Shown in pieces: positions 7,170-14,709 of a stretch of 18,368 nt of DNA. The notes under the pieces are model-generated. The model was not told the DNA's origin. It was given only the letters and a program-made list of their open reading frames with translations, and ran no database searches. This DNA comes from Thermoproteota archaeon (GTDB lineage: Archaea; Thermoproteota; Methanomethylicia; Nezhaarchaeales; WYZ-LMO8), in assembly GCA_011605835.1 (NCBI GenBank), contig JAAOZJ010000049.1:1-18368 (forward strand). The letters run 5' to 3'. The position numbers and the translations under genes are program-made. The stretch's first letter is position 1. The number at the start of each line of letters is the position of its first letter.

Positions 7170-8427
7170 AGGGACAGTGACGGCCCCGCCCTCCAAGTCG
7201 TACACTCACAGGTACTTGGCTTGTGCATTGCTGGCCAAGGGAGAATCGAGACTGAGGAACCCTAGCATGTGCACCGACACTGTAGCCAGCCTTAGGGCCT
7301 GTAAGTCCTTGGGTGCAACAATTAAGAAGAGGTGTGGAGAGCTAGTAGTGAAGAGCGTCGGCTCGCTCAAGAAGCCGAGGGACGTAATAAACTGCGGGGG
7401 CTCCGGCGCTACCCTCAGGTTCTTTACTGCTATCTCCTCGTTGGCCCCAGGCCTAGTGGTGTTGACCGGCAACAAGAGCTTGAAGAGGAGGCCCATGGCT
7501 CCGTTGATAGCCTCGCTGAGGCGGCTGGGCGTCGAGTGTTACGCACTTGGCGATGGCGACACCCCGCCGGTCGTCGTCTTCGGCGGTGGCGTCGACGGGG
7601 GTTGTACATCGGTGGAGGGCGACGTGAGCTCTCAGTTCGTCTCAGCCCTGATGATGGCTTTGGTCAAGGCACGGAGGCCCTCGAGAATTGAGGTTAGAGG
7701 GACCCTCGAGTCCAGGGGGTACGTGGAGATGACCATCAAAGTCTTGAGGGAGTTTGGGGGGAAGGTCGAGGTCTCTGAGGACTTTAAGGCCTTCGAGATT
7801 GAGGCGCCACAAGACCTAACGCCTGTCGTGGTCGTGGTTCCTGGGGATTACTCGATAGCGGCGTTCTTTGCCGTCGCAGGGGCCATAGTCGAGGGGTCTA
7901 GGGTGAGGATAGAGGGGCTGATAAGGGATGACGTGCAACCGGAGAAGGAGTTCATAGGCCTCTTGAAAGAGGTCGGGGCCAAGGTGTTCGTGGGCCCCGA
8001 TTGGTTGGAGGTCGAGGGCTCTTCCGACCTGTCCAGCTTCAAGTTCGATGCCAAGGACAACCCCGATCTAGTACCGCCGCTCCTGGCCTTGGCGAGCTTC
8101 TGCGAAGGGGAGACGGTGATCGAGGGGTGCTCGAGACTCAGGTTCAAGGAGTCCAACAGGTTAGAGTCCTTGCCAACGGAGTTGAAGAGAGTAGGAGTCG
8201 ATGTGAGGGTTAAAGGTGATAGCATCGTGGTGAGGGGTCGCCGCAAAGTCGAGAGCGGCGTCGTGAGCTCTTGGATGGATCACCGAGTCGCTATGTCCTT
8301 AGCCCTCGTCGGGTTGAGGAGCGAGCGAGGGTTGATAATTGAGGGCTTTGAAGCGGTCTCGAAGTCGCATCCCGGCTTTGCGCGTGATTTAGCCAAGCTG
8401 GGGGTCGTGGTCGACGTCGTCGGCTAA
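7132..8427 (+). CDS. aroA: 3-phosphoshikimate 1-carboxyvinyltransferase (EPSP synthase)
   Basis: Joins phosphoenolpyruvate to shikimate-3-phosphate. 431 residues, full length. Seen: PPSKSYTHR (19-27), LRNPSMCTDT, NCGGSGATLRFF, TGNKSLKRRPM, GDVSSQFVSALM for shikimate-3-phosphate binding, GDYSIAAFF, KDNPDLVPP, RLRFKESNRLESL, WMDHRVAMSLAL and SKSHPGF. All the main catalytic signatures are intact. ATG start, overlapping aroK by 38 bp. It ends at TAA 8425-8427 within a GTC/TCG-rich run, and the chorismate synthase frame (+1 relative) is already open there. Confidence 0.96.
   Translation: MKVKIWPAKGALEGTVTAPPSKSYTHRYLACALLAKGESRLRNPSMCTDTVASLRACKSLGATIKKRCGELVVKSVGSLKKPRDVINCGGSGATLRFFTAISSLAPGLVVLTGNKSLKRRPMAPLIASLRRLGVECYALGDGDTPPVVVFGGGVDGGCTSVEGDVSSQFVSALMMALVKARRPSRIEVRGTLESRGYVEMTIKVLREFGGKVEVSEDFKAFEIEAPQDLTPVVVVVPGDYSIAAFFAVAGAIVEGSRVRIEGLIRDDVQPEKEFIGLLKEVGAKVFVGPDWLEVEGSSDLSSFKFDAKDNPDLVPPLLALASFCEGETVIEGCSRLRFKESNRLESLPTELKRVGVDVRVKGDSIVVRGRRKVESGVVSSWMDHRVAMSLALVGLRSERGLIIEGFEAVSKSHPGFARDLAKLGVVVDVVG
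8400..8404 (+). promoter_or_regulatory. Weak ribosome-site candidate for aroC
   Basis: GGGGG can pair with the CCUCC end of 16S rRNA with one G-U wobble. It sits nine bases before ACG at 8414, the same spacing seen for tkt C-half, aroE and trpE. It is the only hint of where aroC translation begins and is weak evidence by itself. Confidence 0.25.
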
Positions 8428-9511
8428 CTCGTTCGGCAGGAAGTTCGTAGTCACTTGCTTCGGTGAGAGCCACGGAGAGTTAATAGGGGTAGTGGTAGAT
8501 GGGTGCCCAGCTGGATTACCGATCAGCGAAGACGAGGTGCAAGCAGAGCTAGACAAGCGCAGGCCCCTGTCTACGACATACAGCACGACGAGGAAGGAGA
8601 GGGACAGAGTAAGGATCGTTTCAGGAGTGTTCAACGGCCATACTACTGGAGCGCCCATATGCATGGTCATAGCTAACGAGGACGTGGACTCGAGGCCTTA
8701 CGAAGACTTCAGAGTCAAGCCGAGACCTGGACATGCAGATTACCCAGCCATCATCAGGTACGGCGGGTTCCATGACTACAGGGGCGGGGGCAGGTTTTCC
8801 GGTAGGATAACTGCGACTCTCGTAGCGGCCGGTGCCATTGCCAAGAAACTACTATCGCTCGTGGGGGTCGAGGTGTACGCTCACGTATCTCAGATAGGCA
8901 GGGCGATGGCTGGCAGGGAGCCGAGCGTAGACGAGCTGAGGAGGGTTTATGAGAACCCCGTAAGGTGCGCTGTGCCAGAGGCCGTCGAAGCCATGGAGGG
9001 GGAGCTTAGAAAGGCTGTGGAAGAGGGCGATAGCCTTGGGAGCATGGTCGAGGGGTACGCCTTCAACGTACCTCCGGGCTTGGGAGATCCCATGTTCCAC
9101 GGGCTCGATAGCGATCTAGCGGCCCTGCTCTTCGCCGTACCAGGGGTCAGGGCTCTCTGCCTAGGAAGGGGCTTCGAGGCGCCCTCGCTGAAAGGGTCCG
9201 AATTCGTCGATGAGTACGTGGTGGATCGCGAACGAATAACCACCGTAACCAATAACTGCGGCGGCGTGATAGGCGGGCTGTCCATAGGAACGCCCATGCA
9301 TGTGAGGGTGGCCTTCAGGCCCCCCTCTACCATAAGGAAGGAGGTCAGAACCGTGAACCTCATGACAATGGAGGCTACGACGCTCAAGGCGACTGGCAGG
9401 TACGACCCTTGCATAGGCCCGAGGGCCGTGCCGATAGTGGAATCCTGCTTGGCCTTGGTCCTCGTCGACCACGCGCTTAACCAAGGACTGATAGGGGCGG
9501 TCTTGAAGTGA
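8414..9511 (+). CDS. aroC: Chorismate synthase, start codon not canonical
   Basis: Makes chorismate from EPSP with reduced FMN, the branch point for Phe, Tyr and Trp. Homology begins at NSFGRKF (8426 on) with FGESHG at 8459-8476, which carries an essential His. RPGHADYPAIIRYGG, GGGRFSGRITA, NNCGGVIGGLSIGTPM and RYDPCIGPRAVPIVE follow. The last is usually RHDPC; here His is Tyr. The frame is open from 8393, but no ATG, GTG or TTG occurs before GTG at 8492, which lies inside the VVVDGCPAG motif and would remove FGESHG. ACG at 8414 would give MSSANSFGRKF, matching the usual N-terminal length (365 residues), but this start is inferred. A +1 frameshift from aroA at GGC-TAA-C is the other option. 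The stop overlaps pheA as GTGA. Confidence 0.88.
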   Translation, partial: TSSANSFGRKFVVTCFGESHGELIGVVVDGCPAGLPISEDEVQAELDKRRPLSTTYSTTRKERDRVRIVSGVFNGHTTGAPICMVIANEDVDSRPYEDFRVKPRPGHADYPAIIRYGGFHDYRGGGRFSGRITATLVAAGAIAKKLLSLVGVEVYAHVSQIGRAMAGREPSVDELRRVYENPVRCAVPEAVEAMEGELRKAVEEGDSLGSMVEGYAFNVPPGLGDPMFHGLDSDLAALLFAVPGVRALCLGRGFEAPSLKGSEFVDEYVVDRERITTVTNNCGGVIGGLSIGTPMHVRVAFRPPSTIRKEVRTVNLMTMEATTLKATGRYDPCIGPRAVPIVESCLALVLVDHALNQGLIGAVLK

Positions 9512-10566
9512 GCTTGGAGAGCATAAGGAGGCAGATAGACGAGGTCGACTCAGAGATATTGAAGCTCCTCAAACGGAGAGTCGAGCTCGTCTCGGCCATA
9601 GGGGAACTGAAGCGCAAGCTCTCCATGCCTGTGAGCGACCCGGCTCGAGAGGCCAACGCCTTGGCTAGGATAGTCAGCGAAGCTCGAGCCCAAGGCCTCG
9701 ACGCGGAGCTCACAGCGCTCGCCTTCAAGGCCATAATGGGCTTGTGCAAGAAAGTCCAAGAAAAGACTAGGGTCGCCTTCCTCGGCCCTCGGGGCACTTT
9801 TAGCGAGGAGGCAGCCCTCAAGGCCTTTTTGAGCAAAGGAGCGTTGCTCGAGCCCCTCGCGACGCTGTCAGGGGTCTTTGACGCCGTTGAGAGGGGAAGC
9901 GTGGACTACGGGGTCGTCCCCATAGAGAACTCGATAGAGGGCTTCGTTGGCGAGACCTTGGACTTACTGGCCGCGAGCGACGTGAAGGTCTGCGGAGAGG
10001 TGGAGGTGAGGGTTAACTTGAACTTGATAGCTAAGCCCGGGACCAAGCTTGAGGACATCTCCGTAGTGCTCAGCCATCCACAAGCCTTAAGTCAATGTAG
10101 GTCGTTCCTCAGACGCGTCCTACACAACGTCGAAGTCAGGGAGTGCTCGAGTACGGCAGAGGCCGTGAAGAAGGCCGTGAGCTCCGACGGAGTAGCCGCC
10201 ATAGGCTCGAGCCTCGCGGCGGCGATCTACGGAGGCGAAGTGCTGATGAGAAACATCGAGGACTTCAAGGACAACTGCACGAGGTTCTTGATAGTAGGAC
10301 AAAAAAAGATAGAAAGAGCTATTGGATGTAAGACTTCGGTGATATTTGAGGTCCCCAACACCCCTGGCTCCCTCTACAAGGCCCTCTCGCCATTCGCCCT
10401 CAGGGGCATAAACTTAGCATGCATAGTCTCTAGGCCGATCAAGGACAGGCCGTGGAATTACATGTTTTACCTGGAGTTTGAGGGAGATGATGAGAAATGC
10501 CTGGAGGAGCTGAAGGAAAGGACGTCTTACGTGAAAATTCTCGGGACCTTCGGAAAGCTAAACTGA
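9508..10566 (+). CDS. pheA: Chorismate mutase / prephenate dehydratase with ACT domain
   Basis: A three-domain P-protein of 352 residues. Residues about 1-85 are an AroQ-type chorismate mutase (IRRQIDEVDSEILKLLKRR). About 88-265 are prephenate dehydratase, with FLGPRGTFSE, VPIENSIEG, LSHPQAL and the catalytic TRF (258-260). About 275-350 form an ACT domain. It turns chorismate into prephenate and then phenylpyruvate, the precursor of Phe. In the ACT domain the usual Phe-binding motifs GAL and ESRP read GSL (287-289) and VSRP (307-310), so Phe control may be changed. GTG start overlapping the aroC stop. Since tyrA has no mutase domain, this protein probably also supplies prephenate for Tyr. 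Confidence 0.94.
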   Translation: MSLESIRRQIDEVDSEILKLLKRRVELVSAIGELKRKLSMPVSDPAREANALARIVSEARAQGLDAELTALAFKAIMGLCKKVQEKTRVAFLGPRGTFSEEAALKAFLSKGALLEPLATLSGVFDAVERGSVDYGVVPIENSIEGFVGETLDLLAASDVKVCGEVEVRVNLNLIAKPGTKLEDISVVLSHPQALSQCRSFLRRVLHNVEVRECSSTAEAVKKAVSSDGVAAIGSSLAAAIYGGEVLMRNIEDFKDNCTRFLIVGQKKIERAIGCKTSVIFEVPNTPGSLYKALSPFALRGINLACIVSRPIKDRPWNYMFYLEFEGDDEKCLEELKERTSYVKILGTFGKLN

Positions 10567-11372
10567 TGATACTTGGCACTGGTAGAATGGCCAGGTTACT
10601 CGCCAAGGCATTTAGGGGCGTGGCAGAGGTCTTCGTGGCATCGCCCACCCAAAGCGAGGCCAAGAAGTTAGCGAAGAGGCTTGGGGTCGAGTGGGCGCGA
10701 GTCGAGGACGCAGGAGATCACGACTTCGTAGTCCTGGCCGTTCCCCCTCTTCGCCTCAAGGAGGCGGCTTCGAACATAGCTTGTCATCTAAAGCCGAGAG
10801 CCGTAGTAATGGACATATCGTCGGTGAAGAAGGGCTTCGTGGAGGAGGTGCTCGAGGTGTTGCCAAGCGACGCAGGCTACGTCAGCCTTCACCCGCTCTT
10901 CGGCCCCTCCGTCAGGAGGATCGAGGGGGAGACCGTGGTGGTAATCCCAGTTAGGGGCGAGTGGGCCCTAATCAAGGCCCTTGAGCTCGTGAAGGGCTCA
11001 GGGCTCAGAGCCGTCGTGTCGTCGGTGGAGGAGCACGACAAAGTGATGTCGATAATCCAAGTGGCGCATCACCTGTCGTATTTGGCCTATGCCTTGACGC
11101 TGGCTGAGGCGATGGACCCGCAACTCATAGAAAGGTACGCGACCAGATCGCTTCGCGCCACGTTGCGGATGTTGAAGAGAATGAGCAAGAACTTCGGCGT
11201 TGTGAGGGAGATCCAGGAGCTAAACGTCTACGGACGAGCGGCCAAGGTCCATCTACTTGAGAGCCTGAAGAAGTTAATTGAAGCCGATGAAGATACTTGG
11301 AGCAAGGTCGAGACGTCGCTGGAGTCATTGGCCTCCTTGAGGCTTCGCCGAGTTAGCGAGCCGCTTCGCTGA
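10497..11372 (+). CDS. tyrA: Prephenate (or arogenate) dehydrogenase
   Basis: Oxidative decarboxylation of prephenate toward tyrosine. 291 residues. Seen: the Rossmann strand and GTGRMA (27-32), SSVKKGF, LHPLFGPS with the catalytic His (H132), EEHDKVMSIIQVAHHLSYLAYAL (179-200) in the all-helical dimerisation domain, and conserved Arg residues in the following helix. There is no chorismate mutase domain. The ATG at 10497 gives a 70-bp overlap with pheA and has GGGAGATGA about 10 bases upstream. ATG 10566, overlapping the pheA stop, would leave only MIL before GTG and cut the first beta strand short, so 10497 is preferred. Prephenate versus arogenate preference cannot be read from sequence. Last gene of the operon. 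Confidence 0.9.
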   Translation: MPGGAEGKDVLRENSRDLRKAKLMILGTGRMARLLAKAFRGVAEVFVASPTQSEAKKLAKRLGVEWARVEDAGDHDFVVLAVPPLRLKEAASNIACHLKPRAVVMDISSVKKGFVEEVLEVLPSDAGYVSLHPLFGPSVRRIEGETVVVIPVRGEWALIKALELVKGSGLRAVVSSVEEHDKVMSIIQVAHHLSYLAYALTLAEAMDPQLIERYATRSLRATLRMLKRMSKNFGVVREIQELNVYGRAAKVHLLESLKKLIEADEDTWSKVETSLESLASLRLRRVSEPLR

Positions 11373-11376
11373 AGCG
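11362..11376 (+). terminator. Hairpin over the tyrA stop codon
   Basis: Arms CGCTTC (11362-11367) and GAAGCG (11371-11376) are exact complements around GCT and span the tyrA stop codon, followed by ATTTACT. It looks like a short intrinsic-terminator hairpin with a poor T-tract. Archaeal termination usually relies on T-runs, so its role is a guess. Confidence 0.35.
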
Positions 11377-11416
11377 ATTTACTCAAACGCTCGACGACGT
11401 CTCGTCAGTATACACT

Positions 11417-11443
11417 CCTTTCCTTACCTTAACTAAAAGTAAG
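11417..11443. terminator. T-rich tracts between the convergent operons
   Basis: On the + strand the run CCTTTCCTTACCTT (11417-11430) and on the - strand CTTACTTTTAGTT (11443-11431) are the most pyrimidine/T-rich stretches of the 125-nt convergent gap. They are the best candidates for ending the aro and trp transcripts respectively. CTTAC (11423-11427) and GTAAG (11439-11443) can also pair. Confidence 0.35.
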
Positions 11444-11497
11444 AGTTGGTAGCGACGTCAAGGCCACGTCATTGCGCGTGAGCACTTTAAGTCCACA

Positions 11498-12250
11498 CTA
11501 GTCGGTCCCCACGAGCTCACATATCTTGGCGGGGTCCTTCATCAAGGTTGTTCCCACCAAGAACGCATCGGCCCCCTTCTTCGCGAGCTTTTCGATGTCC
11601 CTCTTAGACCTTATCCCGCTCTCGGCTATCTTTATGAAGCGCTCAGGTATATTCTCTAACAGACGAGCGGCTTTATCCAAGGAGACTTCGAGCGTCCTCA
11701 AATTCCTAGCGTTTACGCCTATGATCCTAGCATCCAAAGTCATTGCTTTTTTCAAGTCACGCTCGTCGTGAACCTCTACTACAACCTCTAAGCCCATCTC
11801 GGTGGCACGCTCGTAAAGCCTCTTTAGCTCCTCCTCAGTCAGGATCGTGGTTATGAGCAGAAGGGCGTCTGCGCCGATGTTGTATGCCGTCTCCACCTGC
11901 TTCTCGCACACAACGAAGTCTTTCATGAGAACCGGCACATTAGCCTCTGAAGCTATGGTAATGAGGTCCCCATAAGATCCCCCAAAGTACAACTCTTCCG
12001 TCAAGACGCTCAGCCCAGTAACGAACCCCCTGACCATCCTGACGTAGTCACGGCATGATATGCCGAAGCTGAGCCCTGAAGGAGACTTCCTCTTGTATTC
12101 AGCTATTATGGCGGGCCTTTTGCGAGCCTTTGAGGACGCTATGCTCTTCGTTAAGCTATGCAACGGCTTCGTTCTCTCCATTTTCAAAGCCTCTCTCTTG
12201 AGGTTGTGCTCCACTACGTCTCTGATCCAGCCCTCGACGTTGATCGGCAT
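11498..12250 (-). CDS. trpC: Indole-3-glycerol-phosphate synthase
   Basis: Closes the indole ring to give indole-3-glycerol phosphate. 250 residues in a TIM barrel. The catalytic residues fall on the same numbers known for the Sulfolobus solfataricus enzyme: E51 and K53 (EYKRKSPSG), K110 (LMKDF), E159 (VVEVHD), N180 (GVNARNL) and S211 (ESGI). That match also supports the ATG at 12250 as the true start. It is the last gene of the trp operon and starts four bases after the trpG stop. There is no fused trpF domain; trpF is separate. Confidence 0.96.
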   Translation of the reverse strand: MPINVEGWIRDVVEHNLKREALKMERTKPLHSLTKSIASSKARKRPAIIAEYKRKSPSGLSFGISCRDYVRMVRGFVTGLSVLTEELYFGGSYGDLITIASEANVPVLMKDFVVCEKQVETAYNIGADALLLITTILTEEELKRLYERATEMGLEVVVEVHDERDLKKAMTLDARIIGVNARNLRTLEVSLDKAARLLENIPERFIKIAESGIRSKRDIEKLAKKGADAFLVGTTLMKDPAKICELVGTD

Positions 12251-12254
12251 GACG

Positions 12255-12845
12255 TCACACCACGTTGAGGAAGTTCTTTAAAATTCTCGTCCCCCACTTT
12301 GTACCGACGCTTTCGGGATGGAATTGCACGCCAAATACGGGCCGTTCTACGTGGCTGATGGCCATGATCTCTCCGTCCGTCAGCGAGATGGCATCAATGA
12401 GCAGGGTCGATGGCAGAGAATCTATCGCGAGGCTGTTGTAGCGGGTGGCTTCTATCTCGCTAGGGAGGCCCGCAAGTATTTTGCTGTGCCTCAAGATCCT
12501 GATCTTGTCGATCTTCCCGTGCAAGATCGACTTGGCCCTCCTGACCTTGGCACCAAATGCGTAACCTATCATTTGGTGTCCAAGGCATATGCCCAATATC
12601 GGAAGCTTCCCGGCGAACTTTCTCACGACTTCCAGCGACACGCCCACGTCTCTGCGCCTTTCCGGCGTCCCAGGGCCGGGCGAAATGATTATCCTCGTCG
12701 GGCTTAACTCTTTGATACTCTTAAACGTCAACTCGTCGTTGCGCACGACTATCGGCGTTGACCCGAGCTCAGCGACCAGCTGCGCGATATTATACACGAA
12801 GCTGTCATAGTTGTCTATTATTAAAGTGACGTCCACGAACCTCAC
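12255..12845 (-). CDS. trpG: Anthranilate synthase component II (glutamine amidotransferase)
   Basis: Releases ammonia from glutamine and passes it to TrpE. 196 residues, a class I amidotransferase. Seen: IDNYDSFVYN at the start, ISPGPGTPE, the nucleophile in GICLGHQ (C87), and the His-Glu pair in FHPES (H176, E178). The proposed start is GTG at 12845, sharing bases with the trpE stop (GTGA). A second in-frame GTG at 12836 (giving MDVTLIID) has AGGTGAGG just upstream and may be the real one, a difference of three codons. Location next to trpE supports anthranilate rather than p-aminobenzoate synthesis. Confidence 0.94.
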   Translation of the reverse strand: MRFVDVTLIIDNYDSFVYNIAQLVAELGSTPIVVRNDELTFKSIKELSPTRIIISPGPGTPERRRDVGVSLEVVRKFAGKLPILGICLGHQMIGYAFGAKVRRAKSILHGKIDKIRILRHSKILAGLPSEIEATRYNSLAIDSLPSTLLIDAISLTDGEIMAISHVERPVFGVQFHPESVGTKWGTRILKNFLNVV

Positions 12846-14125
12846 CTAAGAGGCCTCGACGCTCTTTTCAACGCCTCCTTCAAAGGAGAAAGTTTGTGCT
12901 CCGTTTCCTCGAGCTCGGACGAAGGCTTTGAGTCGTAGACCACACCGGCGCCCGCCTGCACCCTCAGCAGGTCTCTATACGCGAATGCTGACCTGATGAT
13001 TATGGCCATCTCCCCCTTCTTTGCAGAGCGCACGAAGCCTATGGCGCCAGCATAAGGCCCTCTTTTGAAGCGTTCTAGCTCCTCTATCAAGTTCAGGGCA
13101 AATGGCTTTGGGGCGCCGCTCACGGTGCCAGCTGGCAACATTGCCCTCAGCACGTCCACGAAGTCCAGCTCACTTTTGAGAACGCCCACTACCTTAGATA
13201 CGATGTGTTGCACATGGCTGTACTTTTCGACGTACATGAACCTATCAACCCTCACCGTGCCGGCACAAGAGACCTTGCCCAAGTCATTCCTCGCCAAGTC
13301 CACGAGCATTAAGTGCTCGGCCAAGTCCTTCTTCGACGAGATCAGCTCTGCCTCCAACGCCCTGTCCTCCTCAGGGCACGAACCCCGAGGCCTCGTCCCA
13401 GCTATTGGGTAGCTCTCAACAACCCCGTCGTCGACCGAGAACAGCAACTCTGGGCTTGAGCCGATTATTGACTTGTCCCCAAACTTAGCGAAGTAAGTGT
13501 AAGGCGAGGGACTCACGCATCTGAGAGCTAGATAGAGCCTCACTAAGTCCCCTCTCACGACATATCGCTCGAACCTCGATAAGACTACTTGGAACACGTA
13601 ACCGGCTTTAATGCACTCCAGTGCCCTGCGGACGGCGTCCTCAAACTCCTCGCCACTCAACATCGCATCGTGGAATTTTGCATCCAAGGGCTCCATTATC
13701 CTGCGCCCACGCGCATCGTTTAGCACCTTGTCATCGACTACTTCTAGGAACGCCTTACCATTGGCGTAGTCGTAGAGGATGACGTTTTCCGGCTCGAATA
13801 GCTCGACGTAAGGCCAAGGCTCGGGATAAGGCCTCAGGTCCTTGACCCTTTCCCACAACCTGACGGCGTCGTAGCTCACATACCCGAACAAGGCCCTGCG
13901 TAGCCCTGATCTAACCTCTATTCCTAAGCCCCTCAGCTTGCGCCTAATCTTCTCGAAGACCTCGCTGTCGCTACCGCTGATGAGATCCTCGGGAGCCCAT
14001 GCCACAATGCTACGTCTACTCTTGCTTGCTAGGTCCTCGTAGATCATGAGGACGCTCTCCTCTGAGCTGAGGCGAGCAATCAGATTCTCAATGGGCGGAA
14101 GCTCTCTTAGCCTCCTCTCCTCCAC
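12842..14125 (-). CDS. trpE: Anthranilate synthase component I
   Basis: Converts chorismate and ammonia to anthranilate, the committed step of Trp synthesis. Seen: SRRSIVAWAPEDLI near the start, FGYVSYDAVR, AGYVFQVVLSRF, SSPELLF, PIAGTRPRG, DLARNDLGKVS, PAGTVSGAPK, and QAGAGVVYDSKP, the chorismate-binding core. The reading frame is open to a TTG at 14182, but GTG at 14125 has GGAGG (14136-14140) ten bases before it, so 427 residues is preferred. This leaves a 19-bp overlap with trpF. The region that normally holds the LLES tryptophan-feedback motif reads LMIYED here, so Trp inhibition may differ (inference). PabB is a less likely reading given the operon. Confidence 0.93.
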   Translation of the reverse strand: MEERRLRELPPIENLIARLSSEESVLMIYEDLASKSRRSIVAWAPEDLISGSDSEVFEKIRRKLRGLGIEVRSGLRRALFGYVSYDAVRLWERVKDLRPYPEPWPYVELFEPENVILYDYANGKAFLEVVDDKVLNDARGRRIMEPLDAKFHDAMLSGEEFEDAVRRALECIKAGYVFQVVLSRFERYVVRGDLVRLYLALRCVSPSPYTYFAKFGDKSIIGSSPELLFSVDDGVVESYPIAGTRPRGSCPEEDRALEAELISSKKDLAEHLMLVDLARNDLGKVSCAGTVRVDRFMYVEKYSHVQHIVSKVVGVLKSELDFVDVLRAMLPAGTVSGAPKPFALNLIEELERFKRGPYAGAIGFVRSAKKGEMAIIIRSAFAYRDLLRVQAGAGVVYDSKPSSELEETEHKLSPLKEALKRASRPLR

Positions 14126-14709
14126 GAGGAAATTGCCTCCTTCAACCTCCTGACCTTGCCCAAGTCTTTCTTGCCCACGCAAATCTCCACGCCGCTCGAC
14201 ACGTCTAGCCAGCCGGGCTCTAGAACCAAGTAATCGTACACGTTCTCTGGGCTTATGCCGCCGCCGACACCTGCACCGGGGTGGTAGTCCAACAGTACCT
14301 TCAAGATTTTCGGATCCGACTTAAGCCCCTTCCTTGGTGAGTCGAAAAGTATTAGATCTGAGTACCTCTGAGCCCTCAATAGGTAGGGGATTGCTTCAAG
14401 CGATGCCGGCACGTATAATATGACCTTCTTGCTCATAGTCGAGACCTCCTCCAGCTCCTCTTCCCTCAAAAGCCTGTGTACTTGCACGTAGTCGGCCACA
14501 GAAGTGCGGGCTTTACTGAGAGGGCTTGAGATGATGACCTCCACCACGGGCGAGTTCACGAACCCTTTCAACTTGCTTATGAGTTCCCTCCCCACGCATC
14601 GCGGCGACTCCGGGTCTGTCACTACGCCTATGGCGTCAATGCCTATGGCATCCAGCGCCTTCGCGTCGTCCTCGTTCGTGACCCCGCATATTTTCAGCTT
14701 GGGCCTCAT
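14107..14709 (-). CDS. trpF: Phosphoribosylanthranilate isomerase
   Basis: Amadori rearrangement of phosphoribosylanthranilate. 200 residues, the normal size for a monofunctional TIM-barrel TrpF. Seen: the catalytic Cys in LKICGVTN near the N-terminus, AIGVV, VQVHR, LILFDS with the general-acid Asp, AGVGGGISPENV for phosphate binding, and LDVSSGVE near the C-terminus. ATG start sharing bases with the trpD stop (ATGA). The end overlaps trpE by 19 bp. Confidence 0.94.
   Translation of the reverse strand: MRPKLKICGVTNEDDAKALDAIGIDAIGVVTDPESPRCVGRELISKLKGFVNSPVVEVIISSPLSKARTSVADYVQVHRLLREEELEEVSTMSKKVILYVPASLEAIPYLLRAQRYSDLILFDSPRKGLKSDPKILKVLLDYHPGAGVGGGISPENVYDYLVLEPGWLDVSSGVEICVGKKDLGKVRRLKEAISSWRRGG

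Noticed and set aside
7332..7691. Overlapping 119-codon frame inside aroA
   Set aside because: It has Arg/Gly-rich composition typical of a shadow of a GC-rich gene, and aroA motifs cover the region.
14126..14182. Upstream TTG start for trpE (19 extra residues)
   Set aside because: There is no spaced ribosome site and the overlap with trpF would be 76 bp, while GTG 14125 has GGAGG ten bases upstream.
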